DNA from: Rhodocollybia butyracea
Taxonomy: Eukaryota; Basidiomycota; Agaricomycetes; Agaricales; Omphalotaceae
DNA length: 64,000 nucleotides
Reading direction: 5' to 3'
Assembly (NCBI GenBank): GCA_015501585.1
Contig: JADNRY010000302.1
Location: forward strand, 1 to 64,000
A program made the position numbers and the translations under genes. This document shows positions 24,951 to 36,215 of this stretch, piece after piece. Every line of letters starts with the position of its first letter. Within the stretch, counting starts at the first letter, position 1. Below the pieces are notes generated by a model. The model saw only the letters and a list, made by a program, of their open reading frames with translations. It did no database searches and was not told the DNA's origin.

Positions 24951-25440
24951 TTTTGAAGCCGTCGAAAGTGTGGTGCAACTTCGAGGTAGGTAGGTAGGTA
25001 TCGAGAGGTGAAAGTTTGAGGTTGAGTGTCAGATAGGAGACTTCCCCACGATTTCTGATTGTCTCAGTCCAGGCTCCAGGCTTATCGTCAAAGCGTCCTT
25101 CGTCTGCTTACAGTCAGCCCTAAGTAGCAGGCAGAAGCAAAAAAAAGACACCTCGCGGACAGTATTTGCAGCTACCTCGTCCTTGAGTTTATTGATGTCC
25201 TTGTTCCATCTCCTCTCTCACAGCATCCTTGCTTGTTGTTCCAACAATAGTCGCAATCATAGTCAGAATCATAGTTGGGCTCAACTTTGTGCGCCACATT
25301 CATGAGTTGTCAAGCAGCGGACCTGGAAGTCAGAAATCGGCAAAGTGGATCGATATATATATCCGTTTTTACGTCTACGAAGAAACCAAAGTACATTGGA
25401 CGACCTTTTGCCCTCGAATTTGGCGTGGTTATGGCCGAAG
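24951..25440. other. Intergenic region upstream of the minus-strand gene
   Basis: Presumed promoter region of the gene ending at 23739. I see no coding features. Confidence 0.4.
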
Positions 25441-26000
25441 ATGAAGTCGTATAAACTGAGTTTGCAATTTGAACTGTCTGTGTTCGCATAGGCAATTGAG
25501 CTTGTTGTTCGTCGTTGAGTCCACCATGGTTCTTCCTCGCCACTTTCGTCGTGCTACCTACTCCCTAAGATACTAATGACACCTATGAGTTCGGATAGAA
25601 ATGAGGAATAACGTTTAGCGCATTCCTGCTCAATCACAAACTGCACGGAAAGTGTCGACGGACGCAGCGCGGGCTTGATACAGTGTTTGTCGTCGTCCCA
25701 TAGTAAGTACGGACCCGCAGAAGGTTGTAGTCGCGAATTGACTTCACTAGATGGTACTGAAGGACCGTCGGGAGAAAAGTCGAGTGTGTTCAATATAAAG
25801 TTGAGAGTATAACGACTGTCCGGTTCATAAGCTCGCGTGATTCTGGAGGGATGCGACGAGGATAGTTTTTGAAGGTGTCTGCAGTGGAAACAGCAAGGTA
25901 GCCTGGCTAGCCGTCTTGTAGTTAGCGAAGAAAAGTTGCTCGCTAATAAAACAGCAAAGGAGTGGCAGACTCGATGATCAGCTGTCGGTGGGAATAGTGG
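25440..26000. repeat. Block X, copy 1 (about 550 bp, repeated at 30905-31450)
   Basis: This block and 30905-31450 share long near-identical runs, for example CACAAACTGCACGGAAAGTGT (25637 and 31093) and GCAGAAGGTTGTAGTCGC (25718 and 31164). On the minus strand it has an open frame with RITRAYEPDSR and SEVNSRLQPSAGPYL, which I cannot place. It may be an exon fragment of a lost gene next to the duplicated pair. Confidence 0.7.
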
Positions 26001-26016
26001 GAATGATTTCACGAAC

Positions 26017-26460
26017 TTGCATTTCTCCACGTACACCGCTTGAAACCGATTACTTTGCTGGCGGAGACTTGGATCTACAGCCTGCTCCTTATAGTCGCAC
26101 GCGATGTTCTAGGATCCGAACAAGTAGAGTGGGTCCTTGTGGCCTTACTGGACTCAGTGCATGTACATCGACAATAGTATTTCATGCCAGACACTGTCTA
26201 AAGCACCTATATCTAAACTCACTCAAGCACAAGGTTTATGCGACAGGAAATGGTACGCAGCGCTGGTGCCAATCCCCATCTTTCATCTCCTACCCGTATA
26301 CTGTCGATTCTTCTTCGCAAGCCCGATCACACTCCGAAATACATCCTCATCTTGTCCAGACGAACTGCGGCTGCGAAATTTCTTTTTAGCCGTAAGACTT
26401 GAGCTTGGACACCAATTGAAGACCCGGTTCTAGAATATGCTCCTGCATCGTTTCGCCCGA
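26017..26460 (+). pseudogene. Decayed fragment of the 956-residue protein gene
   Basis: Nucleotide similarity to the parent is plain. ACTTGCATTTCTCCACGTAC (26017) corresponds to 22055, GTGGCCTTACTGGACTCAGTG to 22194, TTTATGCGACAGGAAATGGT (26236) to 22620, and GCAAGCCCGATCACACTCCG to 22702. Internal pieces are deleted, and stops and frame changes occur. It has the same orientation as the parent. Confidence 0.8.
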
Positions 26461-26499
26461 TCACGTAAAGAGCTTTCATGGCTTCGGGATATCTTCTTA

Positions 26500-26845
26500 A
26501 CAAGCGAGAGGCGCTATCAGATCTTTATATGAGAAGGGGAAGGGGCAGACGACGCACAATGTAAGAGATTTACAAAAACCTCATACCACCTCCGTCTCTT
26601 TTTCAAGTCCGTGGGGTCTTTCGGAGGCCCCCTCCCTTGCTCTGGCATCTAAGTGATAGATACCCTTGTACAAATCATGCTTCCTTTTCGTTAGTTCCCT
26701 CGGAACCAGCGTAACAAATGGAACAACGGGGGTACAGTGCTCACCTTTTCTGTGTATGTGGATCAAGTAGAGTCTTTCTGGCGGTAGATCTATGTTCCTT
26801 TTCACCCGAAATAGTTGAGATACCCTACAAGTGAACTTCAGTTCC
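26500..26845 (-). pseudogene. Decayed fragment of the gene at 23739-24950
   Basis: Matches 24340-24690. Shared runs include CTATCAGATCTTTATATGAG (26513 against 24355) and AAATGGAACAACGGG (26716 against 24575). Because it follows the fragment of the 956-residue gene in the same order and orientation as the intact pair, both were copied together. Confidence 0.78.
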
Positions 26846-27090
26846 AAATACTAACATTGCTGTTTTTCTGCTCGGCGACGGATTCTACTTAGTACCTGTT
26901 CTACTCACGAGTCAGGCTCAAGCACCATAGGCTTTATTCAGCCCTCGGCGCTGAAGCATGCTTCCTAGTCCGATAATGGCAAAGTTATAAAGTAAAGTTA
27001 TAAAGTTCTTCAATCTTTGATACAGTACGTATATTTCTAGATGCTCATACAACTACCGTCGGTTCTCTGCTCCACTAGAGTTCTATAGAC

Positions 27091-28562
27091 CTACCTTACT
27101 GTGGCATGGGCCGGAGGTGGTATCTCAGGCTCGACTATTTGAAATGTGCTTGTATCCCATGGTGCATCCCAAGTTGTTATACTCATATTTTCGATGGTAG
27201 TAAGCTCTAAATCTTCAGCTCTCTTTCGCTCGGTCGCCACTTCTAATTTCTGCAGGTTGAGAATGGTGTGACACCCCTGGAAGCGTGTTAAAACATACTT
27301 CGAGTAATCTAAGCATCACTGAGCACTTACCGCAGCAGAAATCAGTGTTATGATGCTCCTGAAAGTATAATTTTTCAGTAACTTGAATAGCTATGTAGAT
27401 TGACTCTCTCAGGCTAACAAGCTTGCAACTCACGGAAACACCAGGACAGTCGCCGCTCCTGCTCTTTTCTTCACTGATGACATGCCTATTGCAACCATTG
27501 TCACTGATAGTGATACTAGGGTCAATATATGCGTTCTGACAATGAGTAGACTGTTACGTTACGTACCACCAATAGTGCAGAATACTATCAAACCATCTCT
27601 GTTCAGCACCGAAAACAACGAATGGTATGAATACCGGCGAAAGTCCCAGACGGTGCGCTTCATAGCTAGGGCAATGATACCCAACTGAATGACCAGTTCG
27701 CCGCATCTAGTCTCGTCTCGTTAATGAAAGATAGAATAGCATTTTGGTGCAGACGGACATGAACAACAAGACTGGATTCAAGTGACCGGGAGTATTTCTA
27801 AAGGTGAATTTGGGGATGCAGTAACCGGTGAACGTAATTTTCTCTGGTAGGTGATTTCGGGAGGTGTAGGCTGTTAAACCTATTCTTAACGCAAGCAAAG
27901 ACAGAAGAAATACACCCATCAACCGACTTCTGTTGTAGAGGGCGAAGACTAGTAGAATATTGAATATCAGAAGAGAGAAGCGATAAAGTTTGTCTGCGGA
28001 CGGACGGACCTCGAAGCATAAGAATCATATCCAGTAACAAGAACATGATAGACCCAGCGATAGTCCGGAAAATCAGAATGGTTTTGCAGTGTTCTTCTAG
28101 GACTCGCTCGGCATCATTCATCCACATGTTCGCAAAAATCGCGTATATACTAACATTCCGATTAGCGCGAGTTATTCTCAGCCCCTGGCTCAAGAGAATG
28201 TTCTACATACATATGGATTGCGACTGGGAGATATCGCATCAAAATGAAAAGACATGGGACCAATGTTATACGCAAAGGTTTTCTGAAGACACATTATTAG
28301 TGTCAACCGTTTGGTATCAAGGAACATTGACTCGCTTACTTCCATATATGCTGCGCCTCGCCCCGCCAGGTAAGAGCAATATCACATCCTGTGGCCACCA
28401 GGCCCAATACTTGAATCCTTAGTTTCGGTGGGTGATAATTCATTGAGGGACATCAACTCACCTGAAGCCCCGACCTGGAGGTTCATCGTCTAGAGCTTTC
28501 AAGGAGTAAGCGTGGACCAAGTAGAAATTATCTACACTAATATAGTTAAGAATGAATAGCAT
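27091..28562 (-). CDS. Seven-helix membrane protein, DUF6533-like family
   Basis: A nine-exon gene I rebuilt as 28562-28462, 28417-28340, 28282-28211, 28149-28010, 27948-27759, 27706-27567, 27515-27434, 27358-27331 and 27276-27091; it gives 338 residues with all phases consistent. The N-terminal pattern CDIALTWRGEAQHIWKK and LFILMRYLP fits the DUF6533 domain of basidiomycete multipass proteins. LRVFALYNRSRLMGVFLLSL, VIQLGIIALAMKRTVWDFRR, NRDGLIVFCTIGVSLSV and GCHTILNLQKLEV fit the later helices and the usual cytosolic tail. The function of the family is unknown. The gene lies between decayed duplicate segments yet is itself intact. The start Met (28562) and the exon joined across 27707-27758 are the least certain parts. 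Confidence 0.78.
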
Positions 28563-29569
28563 CAGGCTCGAAATTTTCAGTCAGATAGGTTCAGATGCAG
28601 CATTGACGTCCAGCCGAGCCGTAAGCACGTGGAGATATATTCTGTAGATTTCAGCTCTCCGTCGACGACTGACATACTGATACAATTGCCAAACGCTTGT
28701 TTTTTTACATCTCCCCGGACTTCTCAATTTTCGTCCCCACGCTCAATTTCTCCCCCTCGATTACATTACAGCATATATCACCCAAATTTAGTACATAGTT
28801 TACTCTTTTTTAGCCGACGGGATGGCTGCAGCTGCCAACCTCTGCCAACTGCCGTTTGCTATGGTTATGGGCTGTAAGTATGTAGCGTCAAACCGAAGGA
28901 AAACCAACGAAGTACCTGGGCAAAGGATAAGTATATCTAACAAGAAAAATTACTTATGAGTCGTCGATGTGAGCACTCTTAGTAGCTCAGGGCCTACTCG
29001 GACAGAAGCCCCAATACACCGTCCTGTCTTCTTTATTATGTATGCGTAGTTTACTAGCTACGGTCCTTGCCGCTCGTCTCCAGATCGAAAGATTTATTAT
29101 CGTTCAGTTGAAACGGGGATAGCCATTGATTTCATACTGTACCCAGTGGAGATTGTTCAGTGAATAATTCAGTAAGTAGATTGCTCTCAGCCATTGTCCA
29201 ATTGAATAACGAATGAGCAAACAGCAGTCGAAGATCGCAGGCACCCCAAAAAAATCCATCTCCGCTGACTGTCAAGGAGAACGACAGTCTTGTCTTGACG
29301 CGTCCCGGAATAACCGATATTAAGTGTTTGGGCGGGCACTCTCGATTCATTCTTGACCAATAGAAAGTTTTATGTTTGAAACCGTCACCTTGGGACGACT
29401 CGCTACATAGTACCCCATTCACTTTGATATTGATAATTACTTAGAGCCACAAACGGGGCCACGTGATGTAAACGACTCGGACGCGTGTGTCACACAAAAT
29501 CGATTTTATTTAATATTATCTTTGGTTGCTTGCCTCCTATTGCTTTCCCCCTTGCCATTGCTATTCACA
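28563..29569. other. Intergenic region upstream of the 7TM gene
   Basis: About 1 kb with no open frame showing family features. It should contain the promoter of the seven-helix protein gene near 28570-28800. Confidence 0.45.
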
Positions 29570-30375
29570 GACTTCGCCGTCCGGGTGATCTTACGGCTGA
29601 GTCCCCCTCGCAGCCTGACCTGTCGAACCCCTCCGAGGTGGAGTCCACCACCCGCGGGATCACCCACCTCACTAAGTTGATTCGCCGCCAGACTAACTTA
29701 TATCTCCAGAACAAAATTGATGGATGGTCTAGGCTGGTCCAGGTGCGGGGGCCCCAGGAGGATGGCTCCAGCACATTGCAGACCCGGGCATTCCGGCACT
29801 ATCTTGTCCAGGTAAAAACGGTGACCTATTGTGCCTCCCCGCTATCCACCCAACCTTTGAATGCCTTAAACATCTGCCGTGCCTGTGGCGCAAGCCATGA
29901 GACGCCGCAGCATGTGTTTCTGCAGTGCAGAGGCCTCACCAAAATCCCAGCTCTGTGACGGCACTTCCTCGATACGATTGCTCCCCACTTCCCCCTACCC
30001 CACAACAGGATTTTCTCAGACTCAGATGCCTTCAATTACCTGCAGCAGTTCATCGATGTCATCTCTCACTGGTCACAAGTGGTGCCTACGGCTAAACACA
30101 TCTATCAGGTAACGACGTGTTGGAGACAGTTCACACAGAGTGGGTTGGAGGGCACGGAGCACAGACTGTGACACGGGAGAGAGTGACAAGGAGTATATTT
30201 AATATTAGTTTTTGTACAAGACTGTATCTGTGTTCCTGCTTACCCCACGGCGCGCCACAGTCTACTTTCCTCTTTGCGGGTTGAGCTCGTTGTTGCGTGG
30301 CCGTGAGGGGCCGGCTGTACCCTCACGGGACCCCGTCCAGTAGAGTCTACCGCGATGGCAACCTCGTTGGTAAAT
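29570..30375 (+). mobile_element. 3' remnant of a non-LTR (LINE-type) retrotransposon
   Basis: The frame from about 29570 reads like the end of a LINE reverse-transcriptase ORF. It contains a short zinc-knuckle-like motif CRACGASHETPQHVFLQC (C-x2-C-x8-H-x4-C), as seen after the RT domain. It is broken by an in-frame TGA at 29956-29958, beyond which the same frame continues (HFLDTIAPHFPLPHNRIF, QQFIDVISHWSQVV) to about 30171. A GC-rich 3' UTR follows, and then a short 7-bp tandem TGGTAAA-TGGTAAA at about 30369-30383, which looks like a LINE 3' tail. No RT catalytic region is present, so it is a 5'-truncated dead copy. The family within LINEs is not determined. Confidence 0.55.
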
Positions 30376-30804
30376 GGTAAATGTTGACGTCAGAATGCGC
30401 GCGAAACATCTCTCTGTATATCGCTAAATAACCCTGAACGAACATCGAGGCTAAAACACGCCAAAACCATGCTGTCAATGCTAGATAGCGACGGAAACAA
30501 AAGGAGCATCGCTCCCCAATGAACGATCTTCGAAATTTCCCTTCGCGCCGTCATTATCGTCTCCAGACCCGATGACCAGCAGACGCGCACTCTTCGTCAA
30601 AGCACAACAGAAATACTAGCTAAATAGACCGGATTGGCATGGAAAAAAGTTATATTTCGTCTTTTTACTTATTATGCATAGGAGAGAGGAAACTGCAGCT
30701 CTACATATATACTCTGTAGATAGCTTGGATTCTCGAACTGCAGCTTTTGCTATTAAGCATTTCAAGAAGACTCAGATAAGCCTCCTTGTTCCTGTTGTCC
30801 GATG
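30376..30804. other. Noncoding spacer
   Basis: Between the LINE tail and the duplicated fragments. I see nothing recognisable. Confidence 0.4.
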
Positions 30805-30895
30805 AAGTTACCTGAATACTATCGATTTTTCGTCGCAAGCCCGATCAAACCCTAAGCATCGATGCATCAAACCCGCCCTCTACATTCTCGCATCC
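30805..30895 (+). pseudogene. Second short fragment of the 956-residue protein gene
   Basis: CTATCGATTTTTCGTCGCAA (30821) and GCCCGATCAAACC correspond to 22687-22720, followed by AAACCCGCCCTCTAC against AAACTTGCCCTCTAC at 22728. It directly precedes the second copy of block X. Confidence 0.7.
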
Positions 30896-30904
30896 CAATC
30901 GAAT

Positions 30905-31450
30905 TGCATTTCGAACTGTTTTATGTTCGCATAACTGAACTTGTTGCTGGACAGTGAGTCGTTGAGTCTAACATGGTTCTTCATCGCCAATTTCTTCGGT
31001 GCTACTTATAGGTAGCGCTCCCTAAGATACTGATGACACCCGTGAGTTCGGACGGAAGTGAGGGAGAACGTTTAGTGCGTTCCTATTCAATCACAAACTG
31101 CACGGAAAGTGTGCGCAGCAACTTGATACAGCGTTTGTCATCGTCTCAAGGTAAGTACGGGTCTGCAGAAGGTTGTAGTCGCAAATTGACTTCATTAGAT
31201 GGTACTGAGGCTTGAAAAACCGTTGGGAGGAAAGTAAAGTGTCCGAGATAAAAATAACGACTGCCCGGTTCATAAGCTCGCGTAATCCTGGAGGAACAGA
31301 GATGCGATGAGGATAGTTCTTGCCAACGGGCTGTGGATGGCACCTGAGGAAGATTACATGTATAGTGGAAGTCCAGCCAGTCGTTTCTCTTGACACTTGG
31401 GCCGCTGACTGGATGACGATCAGCTGTCGGTGGGTACCAGGGATGACATA
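30905..31450. repeat. Block X, copy 2
   Basis: Direct repeat of 25440-26000, with substitutions and indels. Both copies retain the stretch around GATACTGATGACACCCGTGAG/GATACTAATGACACCTATGAG. Confidence 0.7.
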
Positions 31451-31620
31451 ATCAGGAGATGTGCACAACTCAAGGTACACAAAAGATACTCGTAGAATAA
31501 GTTTGTATCATTAGGTACCATTCCGAATCCAATACACGAGACTAAAATATGATTAATGAGTCCCGAAGACATATATAGCAGTAGGCAAAACGGAGCACAG
31601 AAAACAAGAAAACTACATGC

Positions 31621-34600
31621 TCACAAATACACTGCATAGGATCCAATCACAGGTCTATGGTCGCTCCGTCCTTCCAAGCGTCTCATACCTCTATCATCGA
31701 GAGTGTCATAATTTAGGCAGACTACATCACCCTTTCTCGGTACCTTTGTAGCGAAAGTTGTTAACACATCTGGAGAATTACTCGATATAGAGCTGTGTAA
31801 AAAAGGAAAGAATCGCCACTTTGACGAAGTAGAAACAGGAGGATCTCGGGGAACATTACTATGTGAGGAAGATGCAAGGGGAATGGGTGCGGGTATTGGT
31901 GCAGATGACGATGCCCTTCTGGGATTCCTTTCGGGGTTCTGGGTTTGGAATGCCGTCGGGAGGACGATGACGATGACGATGACGATCTTCTGAGTTTAGA
32001 ATCGATTTCAGATTGTAGGGAAGGCGGGTCGGCTACGGTTGTCGTTACCTCCGCAGAAGTGTGAGGTGGGAAAGGTCGAGAATCATCGTAGACAAATTTT
32101 GAGAAAGGAGCGACTTGTTCCAAAAGATCAGGGGAGTGTATCGGTGTGGCATCACCCTTAGGGGTAGCCGTCGCACTGGTGTGGGTAGACACGGACGAAG
32201 TAACGGAGTGAACAAGAGATGATAAAGAGCTGTATGACTCTCTCCGCGATCGAGAAGAGCGGGCGTAAAGCATTTACGAAAAACTGCCCCATCTTGGTTC
32301 GTGTTCGCACAGGATTTTCAGATTCATCTAATTCGAGCTCTGGGTCAGGATGCACGGTACTCTTGAAGAGGATTCGATCACACCTGCGGAAGAGTAATCG
32401 TCAGTTTGAGAAGGTGCCCTACACCCAAGAAAAGCGAGTCATACCAGCTGGGAACACGCTTTTTATGAGACGAATCATAGACCCCTCTATCATCTTGAGA
32501 GAGATCGTCATCGTCACTTTGGTGCGATTTGGAAGAATTGATTATACTGCGATGCGGAGTATGAAATGAATTTGCGTCTGGACTAGCCTCGGAGTTACTG
32601 GGTTTGTCGAGCTTAAGGTCCCCCACAGACTGAGTAGCTTTGCGCTTCTGAAGTCTCGTGGAAGAACTCGACTGCTGCTGATCCAAAAACGACGGTCTCT
32701 TGAGCCACTTTGTCGGACTTGGCGGGGCAGTAGGTGATAAAAGATAACGCCATTTTGTTTTTGCTTTATGTGCAGCTAACGCCAGCGAGGCTCTGCTCCC
32801 GGGCGCACTGGTACTCCGAACCATATTAGGTGTTGAGTCAAAGTATTCGTCTTCTTGCTCTTGGTCCGTTATAGCTCTAGAATTCATCGATGTCCAAGCA
32901 GAAGAAGCCAGTGAAGCTGCTTCCTCTCCTTCTCCCTCTCCTTCTCCCTCTCCTTCTCCCTCTCCTTCTCCCTCTCCTTCTCCCTCTCCTCCTTCTCCCT
33001 CGCCCTCGCCTTCACCATCACTTTCTTTCTCTCCATCCTCCTCCTCATGTTCCACTTCATTTTCAGCATTCAAATCCTTCTCCTCAACTTCAGTCAATCG
33101 CCGAGATTTTTCGTATCGAAGACGCTTGGAGCTTGTTCCGTGTTTGTGACGTTTCAAGGTACGCAAGACGTCGTATTTGAAGGTCGGAGGAAATTCGATG
33201 TTCCCTTCGTTGAATCCAACGAAGGCTCTACCATTCTCCATCAAACATTTTAGCTGATCAAACGCGAGGGCCTGAGCGTAATCTGAAACTCAGTCAGTAA
33301 ATGGCAGGGTAGAAAGAGAGGAGATGAATAACCTTGTCTAGATATGAGCCAGTCGGCATGAAGCCTGGAGATATCAAGTCGAAAATTCAAATCCCCAAAG
33401 ACGAATGTGTAATCGAATCTGTCGGTAAGATCTAAAGAAATTCAATGGCCATATTTCACGGAAAACGAAGAAACAAAACCTTCGGACACAAGACGGGGAT
33501 CATCACTTGACAGGAAATCGTCTACTGCAAGCTCGGCCTGGAGAAATTTCAGAAATAATGCATTCAGAAAGATGCAGAACAACATACCTTGATCTTGTTG
33601 TAATTGTTCAACCGATCATGTAAATTAGCTTTGTCGACCTGAGCTAAGGACACAATCAGGACAATTAGCACCAGGTTGAAGCAAATCACGCACCTGCGAG
33701 GTGACAATTCATAAAGAGGAATGATTTCCCGTCAATCTTTGCGCTGATACCAACGCCTCCCTTATTCCCCCATCGACCACCAAGTATTCCAGCAGGGACG
33801 AAAGCTTTGGATGTACCTAGACGAATGCATGAGTGCGAGGAACAAATACAAGTCTCGATACGTACTTTCGACAAAAGGTTTGAGATCCCGATGGATGTAC
33901 ATCGCAAGGTATATGCCCAAAAGCCTCTCTTTACAGAGTAATTGATAGGGACCCTTCTTCATCGTGGGTTCTTTGGGAATTACGCGTGGAGACAACTGTT
34001 TAGGAACGCTAATGTCTGAAGTCGTGGGGGAAGTAGCTCGTGCTGCGACACCGCCATGACAAAGCCAGTCCTCTACCATGGCCGTCCATCCAGCATTGTG
34101 ACCTGGAGTTTCCTGGGCAGAGTCATCCATACTAGTGCTCCTCTTAGACTTGATGGACTCCGAATGGCTGTGACTGTGTTTAGACGAACGAATCTTTTCA
34201 TCCTTATCTTTATCTTCCATCAGTTTGAATCCAGCTCCGAGGCCCATAGGAATTCCTTTGGAAATATTGAGACGTGATTGTAGAGATATGACAACAAACG
34301 CACCTGATGTCGAGGGACACTCTTGCCCAGCCCTAACACCACACTTTAGTACAACATTCCTGTCTCGAATCAGATCCAAGCTCACACGAGAATTAGATGA
34401 TAAGGATGGTCTGCGTCTGCATTGAAATGAGGGAATTGTGGAGGCGAAGACGGATTAGTTGGCGGGGTATATGTTGGGACTTTGAGAAGCAATTCTTCCA
34501 GGTCGCCCTGCTGTCATCAATAGCTTGAAAACAACGTTGGCGAAGGTCTCTACCTTGGGTATCGAATCGTGCATATTCCATGTTAGAATCCGAACTTTGA

Positions 34601-34826
34601 GAATAGAAGGTCTAATAGGTTGTGCAATTCTATCCGTATCACTTGGAAAACCAGAAGTAGCGTCTGGAGACGCAGGAAAAAGGCCTTGAAGACGTGCAAT
34701 GACCGAAGGCTGGGCTGTGCAGAACGTCAAAAACATACATTGAAACGCAATTTTTATTTCATCGGATTTACCTTCAGTGCGTACCGTCAGCTGTGGTTTC
34801 CGTGATTTTTTGGCTGCTGAAGACAT
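31621..34826 (-). CDS. Inositol polyphosphate 5-phosphatase (IPPc domain)
   Basis: Removes the 5-phosphate of inositol phosphates or phosphoinositides. I infer 13 exons: 34826-34772, 34714-34554, 34507-34386, 34332-34304, 34255-33866, 33816-33694, 33643-33588, 33537-33480, 33431-33333, 33282-32445, 32383-32278, 32237-32049 and 31989-31621, about 864 residues. Catalytic marks in order: ILTWNMHD; LVAGQECPSTSG, split by an intron; GGRWGNKGGVGIS; NCHLAAQ; VFGDLNFRLD; VPSWCDRILF, with the Cys codon next to the 32384-32444 intron; and SDHRPVIGSYAVYL at the end. A long Ser/Glu-rich insertion, including a Gly-Glu run, sits between the FGDLNFR and WCDR motifs. Around 32238-32277 the frame must shift by one: either a 40-nt GTAAAT...GAGAG intron or an indel. 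Family certain; exons 11-13 tentative. Confidence 0.88.
32926..33010. repeat. 12-bp minisatellite inside the 5-phosphatase coding exon
   Basis: About six to seven tandem copies of CTCCTTCTCCCT. On the coding (minus) strand they read Gly-Glu repeated. The 12-bp unit keeps the reading frame, so copy-number change would only lengthen or shorten the acidic loop. Confidence 0.9.
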
Positions 34827-34962
34827 GGTATAAAGACAAAATTAAGAGGAAAGAGCGTTCGTAAGAGACTGTGGTACATTTAAGATAATAGAGCCATGAT
34901 GGTGGAGAAACAATAGAATTTAGAAGATATGTCACATATCCTTTTTTGTCCACACTACTGCC
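34827..34962. promoter_or_regulatory. Short divergent promoter between the 5-phosphatase and the epimerase
   Basis: Only 136 bp separate the two start codons on opposite strands, so both promoters must share this stretch or overlap the genes. I see no clear TATA box. Confidence 0.5.
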
Positions 34963-36095
34963 ATGAAGCTCGTAGTTACTGGTTGCAATGGTGACGTTGG
35001 CAAACGAGCTGTGAGGCTTTCTCTTCGACAAGGACATACTGTTGTTGGTGTAGACCTTGCAGAATCACCTTCGATGCTCGACTTGCTTACCGATGAGGAA
35101 TCTCTCAACTTCACCTACCTTAAGGCTGATCTTACAAGCTTTAAAGCTTCACTAGATGCGATTCGTGGATGCGAAGGGATTATCCATCTCGCAGGTTCCT
35201 ATTTGGATTATCTTTATTCTTAGAAGCGCTGAGCCTTCACGTCTAGCATGTAGATCTCCTGGAGATTACCTTGTTGTTTCTCATAATAGGTGGGCCTCTT
35301 TTGCTCGCAGTTCTGGAATCTCGAAATGATCTGACTGAGCCCCAGTAATGTGGTCATTTCGTGGAATATTCTGCGGGGGGCTGCAGAGGTTTGTTCTTGT
35401 GAATCTCAAAGCAATTTCGTACTTCTTCACTCTTAGTTGGGTATCAACCGGATCGCTTTGGCTTCCTCAGTAAACGTTATCACCATGGTATACAGTCAAA
35501 ACTGCGATTTCAGATACTTCCCAATCGACGAAATGCATCCCTGCCTCCCAGATGAACCATACGGTCTTTCTAAATTGTGTGTACCCAACCCCCATTTATG
35601 CGCTTTTCCTTACATGCCGCAGGATAGCTGAAATGCAAGCAGATACCATAGTTCGACGATACCCCACAATGAGGATCGCTAGGTACGGCCATATCCTACG
35701 AAGAAAAAAGTTTATTGAGAATTGTAACCATGGATAGTCTCCGTCTACATTGGTCACTACCGAATCCATCTATGGCAAGTTCAAAAGATCCCAGCTCCGG
35801 TGCCAAAAAGGATCTGTGGGGATACGTACAGGAAGATTCTGCAGCAGATGCATTCCTACGTGCAGTCGTGGACGATAACGGCAAGTGGTCAGGACATGAA
35901 GTGTTTTTCATCGCTTCACCGAATCACGCTTATTGGGAGGGTAAGAGCCAGTATTCTCCGATAGACTCCAAAGAACTCCGAGAGAAATATTGGCCTGATG
36001 TACCTATCAAAGAAGGTTTCGACGTGAGTGGGTCAAAGGGGTTCGTTGACTGTAGCAAAGCGGAGAGGTTCCTTGACTGGGTTCACAAGGACTAA
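34963..36095 (+). CDS. NAD(P)-dependent epimerase/dehydratase (extended SDR)
   Basis: Six exons (34963-35194, 35247-35289, 35346-35388, 35437-35576, 35623-35682, 35738-36095) give 291 residues with matching phases. The N-terminal Rossmann motif is TGCNGDVGKRA (TGxxGxxG), followed by an acidic residue after strand 2 (VVGVDLAES). HLA, then PGDYLVVSHN and NVVISWNILRGAAELGI, follow the family pattern. The catalytic serines lie in ALASSVNVI and the YxxxK motif is YGLSK. C-terminal segments include SGHEVFFIASPNH and LREKYWPDVPI. This resembles fungal UDP-glucose-4-epimerase-like short proteins, but the substrate cannot be told from sequence. Internal exons as short as 43 nt make it easy to mis-annotate. 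Confidence 0.88.
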
Positions 36096-36215
36096 TGCCA
36101 TTTTTTAGAACATATATAATCACAATACATACGTAGTAAGTATACCAAACGGAAATTTTGTTACCAGGATTGGTAACACTGGGTTCAAGGGAACCTTTAG
36201 TCAGTAGAGATTCCT

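Noticed and set aside
32158..32355. Alternative C-terminal end of the 5-phosphatase at TAA 32158
   Set aside because: The conserved SDHRPVIGSYAVYL end lies further on, in frame after the 31990-32048 intron, so the early stop is not the natural end.
32890..33180. Leu/Pro-rich plus-strand frame (PLLLPLLLP repeats)
   Set aside because: Reverse reading of the Gly-Glu minisatellite in the 5-phosphatase; no family features.
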